This document shows positions 59,301 through 64,000 of a stretch of 64,000 bases of DNA, piece after piece. The notes beneath the pieces are model-generated. The model saw only the letters and a list, made by a program, of their open reading frames with translations. It did no database searches and was not told the origin of the DNA. Source of the DNA: Gemmatimonadota bacterium. GTDB taxonomy: Bacteria > Gemmatimonadota > Gemmatimonadetes > Gemmatimonadales > Gemmatimonadaceae. The stretch is taken from contig DAHUXM010000034.1 of assembly GCA_027307165.1 (NCBI GenBank), positions 124,001-188,000 on the forward strand. The letters are read 5' to 3'. Numbering within the stretch: the stretch's first letter is position 1; every line of letters begins with the position of its first letter. Made by a program: the position numbers and the translations under genes.

Positions 59301-59893
59301 TTCTCGTTCAGGAGGTCGCCAAGTCGGGCGAGATCGACAGTGGTCTCCTCCAACCGGCGCTCCGTGCTGCGCTTGCGATCGCGGTAGAGGCCGATGCCGG
59401 CCGCTTCCTCGAACAGCTCGCGACGGTCATCGGGACGATCGGAGAGCAGGGCGTCGAGCATGCGCGATTCGATCACGACGCCGGAGTCAGCGCCGAGTCC
59501 CGTGCCGCGGACCATGTCCTGAATGTCGCGCAGTCTGGCCGGCGAGCGGTTGATGAAGTAGTCGCTCTCGCCGGACCGGCTCAGCCGGCGCGTGATGACA
59601 ACCTCGCGGAACGGAACGTTGAAGCCGCCGTCCTCGTTGTCGAAATGAAGTGACACTTCAGCAATGTTCACCGCCTTGCGCGCGGAAGAACCCTGGAAGA
59701 TCACGTCCTCCATCTTGCCGCCGCGCAGGGTACGTGCACGCTGCTCGCCCAATACCCAGCGCACGGCGTCCGACACGTTGGACTTGCCAGAGCCGTTGGG
59801 GCCCACGATTGCCGTGGCTCCTGGCTCGAAGACCAGTTCAGTGTGATCGGCGAAAGACTTGAATCCGTGCAGCTCGAGTTTGGTCAACCGCAA
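56354..59893 (-). CDS. smc: Chromosome segregation protein SMC
   Basis: 1179 residues, TTG start right after the upstream stop. Walker A AIVGPNGSGKSNVSDAVRWV, a long first coiled coil (about 170-500), the hinge (about 510-660, with LGPLSDYISAGSVPAALIER), a second coiled coil to about 1010, then signature LLSSGERALVALSLLFGIFL and Walker B FCLMDEVDAPLDDANIGRFV. SMC condenses and separates chromosomes together with ScpAB, which are not in the window. Confidence 0.96.
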   Translation of the reverse strand: MRLTKLELHGFKSFADHTELVFEPGATAIVGPNGSGKSNVSDAVRWVLGEQRARTLRGGKMEDVIFQGSSARKAVNIAEVSLHFDNEDGGFNVPFREVVITRRLSRSGESDYFINRSPARLRDIQDMVRGTGLGADSGVVIESRMLDALLSDRPDDRRELFEEAAGIGLYRDRKRSTERRLEETTVDLARLGDLLNEKESHVRSLARQRKRAERHAELTSRRFSVDITLAAREMAAWSTELDELRDRLAALRESAPTEHERVFAAEGARDTAHAARATAEGGRSELARLVAEQRERAQQLRGEIAVAEERRRNAAAHRERAEEERRERGDTAQRVESELSEAAASRAQLEAELSALSEQLSERTTSEEIARTALSAARGAVEQAERRARELREQVHRLTMDRDAAERERQDVLRRHEAIRNEQLQLFDAAELVAREVEDARVALDVARVRVVETAEIRDSAEADVRAAREADSVARSDALRAEEAHAALEGRAHALQALERERVGLAPAAAKLLRERGKFADGAILGPLSDYISAGSVPAALIERYLGATVHAVLVRDRAAADTIRAWHVATQPGPLLLLPVDATFASTSQTAPDDLATLVNATDPVAAGWVRALLGDVRAVEEATAFVDARGAVWLPASVAGPGPLRRRAELTDITREMETAAANLRNAAAIASGARETLDVAMQASAAAADAAAIAAREARHAEEGVNEILRRHQRATREVTEADVALAKLSERAEALVQRATEIEAEIGRINDAVHAHDATLLELRRALSEAESSHDHTRELRTAAQVQQAQAQARLQVVTDRERRLREEETMAISRLSALQSELSTLSQDDAALTSQLADWALDLEARDGVLRDTEAQLSDAERAVRLADERLSEADHALDQVRREAANISDQLHAAELRYTELSGRRTAIRERLETEWRRPLDELMAECVQLEDEDDSLRAEAADLRAQLESLGQVNPLAIEEHQEESKAVEFLRQQRADLDEARAKLQQAIREIDATARELFLTTFVQVRENFRHIFMTLFGGGDCDVRLQNPDAPLDSDIEIHASPRGKKTQRIHLLSSGERALVALSLLFGIFLMKPSPFCLMDEVDAPLDDANIGRFVRMLNEFKANTQFIVITHNPRTTTESADAVYGVTMQEPGVSSIVSVRLRGPAVEEAIAGSIPAAKAEPATAGV

Positions 59894-61195
59894 TTACGGT
59901 GTTCTCCCTGTGCGATATACGAGTGTAGGTGTGAGCTTTTCAGCACGCAGCGTCAGCATCAACGCGGCCGCGTCTTCCGGCCGCTCGAAGGCGCCCGCGT
60001 AGAGTTTGAGCGATCCGTCCTTCTGTGCGAGGACGTACGAGCCCCACTTTCTGGCTTCCGGATATTTCCTGACGAGCTCGCTGGGCCTTCCAACCGCCGA
60101 GCTGTCTATCAGGAGGGCGTACGGCGTGCGCACGACCGTGCCAAGCTGTGGCGTCGGCGTAACGTTCTTGTGCCGCAGCACGGCGAGCTCGGCGTCGGCT
60201 TCGTTTCTCATCGGGTATGCGCCGACGATCAACTTGAAATATCTATCGCGATTGGGTCCCACCGGTACCGGTGAAATGGTGCCGGCCGGAAGAATGTCAC
60301 GAAAGCGGGCGAGTGTCTCGTTCGCGTCGTCCTTCGAATTCCATGCGGTCACCTCGACAGCGTACGCGGATGCAGAGGCCGAGTCGGCCGGATTCGCAGG
60401 TGGCGGAACCGTAACTGAATCCACGGGCGCGACGACGGGTGGCGCCACAACCACCGGCGCCGGCTGCCTGAATGCAGGCTTCCTGGTGGTGCTGGACGCC
60501 TCGTTCGCGAAGCGGAAGTAGAGTCCCGCGCCGACCAGTGCTACGAGCAGCAGTAGCAGTGCCGCGATCTTCCAGATCGGCAGTGGATTCTTGACCGGCC
60601 CGCGCGGCCTCGCGTGCAATGCGTTCGGCACGCGAGCCAGAACGTTGATGTACGGCGCGAAATCCAGCGGAGTCGCACCAACCAGCACTACACCATCCAG
60701 CTGGTCGATCAGCTCCTTGAGACCTGGAGCGTCCGCCGGTGCAACCAGCAACAGCAGTGCACCGACTTCGCGGAACCCGTTCGCGAGCCGCTGCCAGCGG
60801 GCGTTGCGATAGATCTCCGGATCGGCCACGCTGCCCGTTCCGCTTGGCATGATGAACAGATTGCCAGTGGTGTCGATTGGCTGCGCGATCTTGTTGAGCG
60901 ACACGCCGAAGGTGAAGCTGTCCGAGATGCCGTGCGGATCGTCGCTTGTCACGAGTGCCTGAATCGGCTCGATCTCACCAACCAGATCGCCGATCGCGAT
61001 CCGCCGGTGCTCGGCTTCCGCCAGACCGATTCCGATGGCGACGTGGGCTGCCGCGAGTACGTCGGTTCCGGTCACGACGGCTGCGGAATAGCTGCCGAGC
61101 ATGGGAGCAATCTGCCGGCCGGCGGCTTCCCAACCCGTTCCGTGATTTCCGGTCTCGGTGGACACTGGCGTCGACACTGGCGTGGTCTTGATCAT
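59894..61195 (-). CDS. SPOR-domain protein with a degenerate ParA/MinD-like N-terminal domain
   Basis: 433 residues. The N-terminal 185 residues have the strand-helix order of a ParA/MinD ATPase (AAAHVAIGIGLAEAEHRRIA as first helix, IAIGDLVGEIEPIQ), but no P-loop Lys is visible. One membrane helix lies at about 208-228 (IAALLLLLVALVGAGLYFRF), then a Pro/Val linker and two SPOR-like repeats (AVEVTAWNSKDDANETLARF, YLKLIVGAYPMRNEA-like; WGSYVLAQKDGSLKLYAGAF). SPOR domains bind denuded peptidoglycan at division sites. Start overlaps the next gene. Confidence 0.75.
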   Translation of the reverse strand: MIKTTPVSTPVSTETGNHGTGWEAAGRQIAPMLGSYSAAVVTGTDVLAAAHVAIGIGLAEAEHRRIAIGDLVGEIEPIQALVTSDDPHGISDSFTFGVSLNKIAQPIDTTGNLFIMPSGTGSVADPEIYRNARWQRLANGFREVGALLLLVAPADAPGLKELIDQLDGVVLVGATPLDFAPYINVLARVPNALHARPRGPVKNPLPIWKIAALLLLLVALVGAGLYFRFANEASSTTRKPAFRQPAPVVVAPPVVAPVDSVTVPPPANPADSASASAYAVEVTAWNSKDDANETLARFRDILPAGTISPVPVGPNRDRYFKLIVGAYPMRNEADAELAVLRHKNVTPTPQLGTVVRTPYALLIDSSAVGRPSELVRKYPEARKWGSYVLAQKDGSLKLYAGAFERPEDAAALMLTLRAEKLTPTLVYRTGRTP

Positions 61196-62775
61196 GGCTG
61201 CCCGGGAAATACCCAGTAGGACCTCTTTGAATCGCGGCCGATCTGCTCAGCCGCCGCGCGATTCGGATACGGACCAAGTACTACGCGATAGATGGTGGTA
61301 CCCGCGCGCTGCGAGGGTACGACTCGAGCCCGAGCGCCACCCACGGAGATGCTGTCGGCGAGTATGCGTGCCTTGCCCTCGTTGAGTAGCGCCGCAAACG
61401 AGACAGTGAACGGCGCTGCGGCCGATGCAGTGGGCGGCGGAGCGGCAGCAGGAAGCGTCGGCACGTGCGCCGGCTGGTGCGGTGGCTGTGCGGGCTGTGC
61501 TGCAGCTGCGACCGGAGCTGTGACGGGAGCTGTGACGGGAGCTGCAGGTGCCGGTTTCGCGGTCGTATCGGCCGTCGCAACATGTGTCGAATCCGCCGCA
61601 TGCCGCACGGAATCGCTGGTCGTTGTATCGGCGGTCGCGAACGAAACGGGCTGATCGACGCCAGCGGCGCGCGGCCGGAATCCATTCCAGAACGTGAAGT
61701 ACCAGAAGTCGCTTGCTCCCCCAGCGACCGTGCGCACTGCCTGCAGGGTTTCGCCATCGACGAAGATCACGTCGCGGCCGGAATTCAGCGCGATCGCGCC
61801 GTCGGGAGCGGTTGCCGGAAGGTCTTCCGTCCACTTTGTGCGCACCGATCCGACCACGTGGTTCGTGGCGACTGCGATAACCCAGGCGGAATCACCGCGC
61901 GCGGGTCGCGCAATCACGTAACGGCCCAGTCCGTCCATGCGAAGATCCGAGATCTCGCCGGGAAGTTGAACCGTCGACGCGACCTTGTCGGTGTATCTGT
62001 CGACCACAGCGAGCGACGAGTCCCCGGTTGTTGCCACGTAAATTCTGTCGCCGCTCGGAGTCGGTGCCAGCGCGACGATGTGCCCGCGCACACGGATCGA
62101 AGGAACCTCGCTCAGGTCGCGTCCACGCACTCCCACGAGCGCGGTATCGGTCGCGACGTAAACGCGGTCACCCACCTGCGCGTGAACGCCGCGCATGGTG
62201 ATGGGAAGCGTGACCGTGTCGCGGAGCCTTGTGTCCGGCGGATGGATGAGCCAGAGAACCGCATCGTTTCCGTGCTGGGCGTCGATCACGAGGCCGCCAT
62301 CTGCCTGCGGGAAGACGGCGCGCGCAGGGTAGGGCGGCGTGAACTTCCAGTCCCCCGAGCGGGTGAGTCGAATGACCGTTCCCTTGTCGTCGACTCCGTA
62401 TATGTCGGTTCCCGTGGGGGCGGTCAACGAAGCGAGCTGGGCCTTGGTCGCGATTACGGATGCGCTCATCCGGAGGTCCACGCGCCCTGGCTGGCCCTTG
62501 GCGTCTACGATGGCGAGCGCGCCGCCTTCCGGATCGAAGCCCAGGACACGGTCTACGGAGGTCGTACGGCCCGTCCAGATGACGGAATCGAGCCGCGGAT
62601 AGAGGTAGGCGCGGACGGTGCCGCCCTTTCGGGGCAGCCGGATCAGAATTGGATCTGGACCGCGGGCGGCCTCAGCGCGAGCCGCATTTCCTACGGTGTC
62701 CGTATTCGCTTTGCGCTCTCGGCCGCAGGCAATCGCGGAGAGAAGCAACAAGGAGATGGAGAGCCGTCTGTGCAC
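61192..62775 (-). CDS. Beta-propeller lipoprotein with C-terminal SPOR domain
   Basis: 527 residues, GTG start at 62775. Signal peptide with lipobox IAC (residues about 15-17). Residues 40-390 have repeated beta-propeller blades of the YVTN/surface-protein type (GDRIYVATTGDSSLAVVDRY, RVYVATDTALVGVRGRDLSE). A long Ala/Pro/Thr linker is followed by a SPOR domain (FTVSFAALLNEGKARILADS to VVLGPYPNRAAAEQIGRD). It is coupled with the other SPOR gene, which suggests a pair acting at the division wall. Confidence 0.82.
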   Translation of the reverse strand: MHRRLSISLLLLSAIACGRERKANTDTVGNAARAEAARGPDPILIRLPRKGGTVRAYLYPRLDSVIWTGRTTSVDRVLGFDPEGGALAIVDAKGQPGRVDLRMSASVIATKAQLASLTAPTGTDIYGVDDKGTVIRLTRSGDWKFTPPYPARAVFPQADGGLVIDAQHGNDAVLWLIHPPDTRLRDTVTLPITMRGVHAQVGDRVYVATDTALVGVRGRDLSEVPSIRVRGHIVALAPTPSGDRIYVATTGDSSLAVVDRYTDKVASTVQLPGEISDLRMDGLGRYVIARPARGDSAWVIAVATNHVVGSVRTKWTEDLPATAPDGAIALNSGRDVIFVDGETLQAVRTVAGGASDFWYFTFWNGFRPRAAGVDQPVSFATADTTTSDSVRHAADSTHVATADTTAKPAPAAPVTAPVTAPVAAAAQPAQPPHQPAHVPTLPAAAPPPTASAAAPFTVSFAALLNEGKARILADSISVGGARARVVPSQRAGTTIYRVVLGPYPNRAAAEQIGRDSKRSYWVFPGQP

Positions 62776-62877
62776 CGCGGGAATTTAACCGATGAAGCGC
62801 GTCTTCGGGACGGTTCCAGCAGCAGGATGCGCTGCTGCTCGTCGCCGGAGAGTCGTCACCCCGCTAGTCGCCCGTCA

Positions 62878-62891
62878 CCCGCGAAAGCGGG
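62878..62891. repeat. REP-like palindrome (cccgc-gaaa-gcggg)
   Basis: A 5-base stem with a GAAA loop, part of a longer gtcacccgcgaaagcgggggatc element, in the 273-base space 62776-63048. No gene is visible in that space. It is related in core to the elements at 38690 and 40947. Confidence 0.5.
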
Positions 62892-63021
62892 GGATCATGG
62901 TAGAGGATCAGGTCACGCTGCCCATGTTTGCACGTGTCGCCTTCGGTTGATGAACAGCCGATCTCCTGATTTCCCAGGAGATCCGTCACGCGGCAGGCGT
63001 AAACGACGGTGGCGAACGTAG

Positions 63022-63041
63022 GGCGCGGATGCATCCGCGCC
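63022..63041. repeat. Perfect 20-base palindrome after the beta-barrel gene
   Basis: ggcgcggatg (63022-63031) followed at once by catccgcgcc (63032-63041), just past the stop of the minus-strand gene. As RNA it forms a strong hairpin, with TGTCCCTTT on the plus side only. It may end transcription of the barrel gene weakly or of rightward reads; a dimeric-protein binding site is an alternative. Confidence 0.55.
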
Positions 63042-63048
63042 TGTCCCT

Positions 63049-64000
63049 TTAATAAGCCACGCCCAACGAGAACGTCCAGTTGTAGCCCGTGTATCCCGGC
63101 CGGTCCAACGGCCGCGCGATCGACCAGTTCAGTATCGCGAGATTGAACAGATTCACGCGAATTGTCCCGCCGTAGCTGCGCAGGAAGTATCGGTCGATGT
63201 CCAGATTCGGGTTGAAGTTGCGCGGCCGCGCGAAGTGGATCGCCTGGCCCGCGTTCCATGCAAGGCCCGCGTCATAGAACAGTGCGCCGTCGACGGGCGG
63301 TATTCCGATCGGAAGCGCTCCCAGATCGAAGCGCCGGATGATGGGGAAGCGCAGCTCCTCGTTGAACACGACTGCGCGCGTTCCGATCAGCTGCGGCGCC
63401 GCGCAGCCGTTTGCATACACGCTGCCCGTGTTGAGGAACGACGAACACGAATAACCGCCGTAGAAGCTCGACTGGTCGTACCCGCGTACGAAGTCCGGAC
63501 TGCCAACGTAGATCGGTAGCTGGAACGCGTCACGCCCGTAGGAGCCATCAAAGAACAGGCGCGTCGCGAATGTCAGCGTATTGAACACGATCGGATCGTA
63601 TCGCCGGTAGTCGGCCGTGTAATTCATGAACTTGAGATTGCCGATCGCGGGCGACACAGCGAAGCGCATGCGCCGGCCACTTACCGGCCCCGTGTTGCCG
63701 AACAGCGAGTTGTCGGTAACATACGCCGCGTTCGGAGACAGGAAGGACAGCGTGCCGAGTGACTGCCCGTTGGTCTGGGAGAAATTGCCCAGATAGTCGT
63801 ACGTCTGCGTAACGTAGCCGCGCCCGATCGCACTGGCGCCGAGTCCAAGCTCGAACCGCTGGAACCGGTTCAACGGATACGCCGCCGTGATCGAGGCGCT
63901 TCGTATTACGTAGCGCAGGAACTGGAATTGATACTGCGAACCATCGGGTGATACCTGCGCGGCCGTATTGAGATACGCAACATCCTGCGACACGCCCGTT
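63049..64000 (-). CDS. Outer-membrane beta-barrel protein (BamA/surface antigen-like), 3' part
   Basis: The frame runs off the right edge; at least 316 residues are visible. It has alternating barrel strands (YPLNRFQRFELGLGASAIG, MRFAVSPAIGNLKFMNYTAD, TLTFATRLFFDGSYGRDAFQ), a conserved VRGYDQSSFYGG turn like the VRGF/Y motif of the Omp85 group, EELRFPIIRRFDLG, and the last strand WTFSLGVAY with C-terminal aromatic residue needed for assembly. It is probably a TolB-linked or BamA-like barrel; the part before the barrel is not in the window. Confidence 0.8.
   Translation of the reverse strand, partial: TGVSQDVAYLNTAAQVSPDGSQYQFQFLRYVIRSASITAAYPLNRFQRFELGLGASAIGRGYVTQTYDYLGNFSQTNGQSLGTLSFLSPNAAYVTDNSLFGNTGPVSGRRMRFAVSPAIGNLKFMNYTADYRRYDPIVFNTLTFATRLFFDGSYGRDAFQLPIYVGSPDFVRGYDQSSFYGGYSCSSFLNTGSVYANGCAAPQLIGTRAVVFNEELRFPIIRRFDLGALPIGIPPVDGALFYDAGLAWNAGQAIHFARPRNFNPNLDIDRYFLRSYGGTIRVNLFNLAILNWSIARPLDRPGYTGYNWTFSLGVAY

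Noticed and set aside
63022-63041. Phage attachment core or IS end
   Set aside because: The palindrome is isolated, with no partner copy or transposase near it.
1-64000. CRISPR arrays, tRNA or rRNA genes
   Set aside because: No regularly spaced repeats and no tRNA-like cloverleaf or rRNA sequence was noticed while reading; a tRNA scan would be needed to exclude a tRNA fully.

Overview
The window holds the right-hand 36.7 kb of an integrated tailed phage (positions 1 to about 36,712) followed by 27 kb of ordinary bacterial chromosome. The chromosomal genes (short 286-residue primary-type sigma factor, SpoIID-like lipoprotein, SPOR-domain proteins, YlbF-family protein next to thymidylate kinase, GC-rich codons) fit a diderm bacterium of the Gemmatimonadota or a related phylum. 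That placement is an inference from gene style; no database search was possible.

Prophage (minus strand, read right to left). Early genes come first (36.6-26 kb): small proteins, a clamp-like protein with a zinc-finger insert, a helicase-methyltransferase fusion, a protein with HNH-like loop and AT-hook, a cytosine-C5 methyltransferase interrupted by an HNH endonuclease gene, a DUF1376 replication protein, a DnaB-like helicase and an HNH protein. A block of about 14 small, mostly unknown genes follows (26-21 kb). Then RusA resolvase, small and large terminase, DUF4055 portal, head-morphogenesis protein, scaffold, P22-type coat protein, head-tail connectors, tail terminator, tail tube, the two tail-assembly chaperone frames, tape measure and a 1395-residue tail protein ending in a Hint (intein-like) domain. 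The set describes a siphovirus. At least 25 gene junctions are 4-base ATGA/GTGA overlaps, so the block behaves as one translationally coupled operon. Integrase, repressor and the lysis cassette are not in view and probably lie left of position 1.

Junction. At about 36,713 the phage sequence gives way in the middle of the competence helicase gene comM (yifB). Only its last 440 codons are here, so the prophage has cut the gene; the phage end supplies a new ribosome site and start codon in frame.

Chromosome. A plus-strand run carries a VOC-fold protein, a membrane-anchored protein, an aldehyde dehydrogenase, signal peptidase I, a sigma factor, rimO, a SpoIID-like lipoprotein, a Gfo/Idh/MocA oxidoreductase and lnt. 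After rpmE and a clear terminator comes prfA-prmC-ylbF-tmk-ctp-DUF2520, tightly spaced. A convergent minus-strand group has a LolA-like protein, DAHP synthase, smc, two SPOR-domain proteins and the 3' part of an outer-membrane beta-barrel gene running off the right edge.

Most unusual points: an HNH gene that looks precisely inserted, in frame and between 7-base repeats, in the phage methyltransferase gene; the comM interruption; the Hint domain closing the tail protein; a hydrophobic extension on the coat protein; and an altered P-loop in the phage DnaB.
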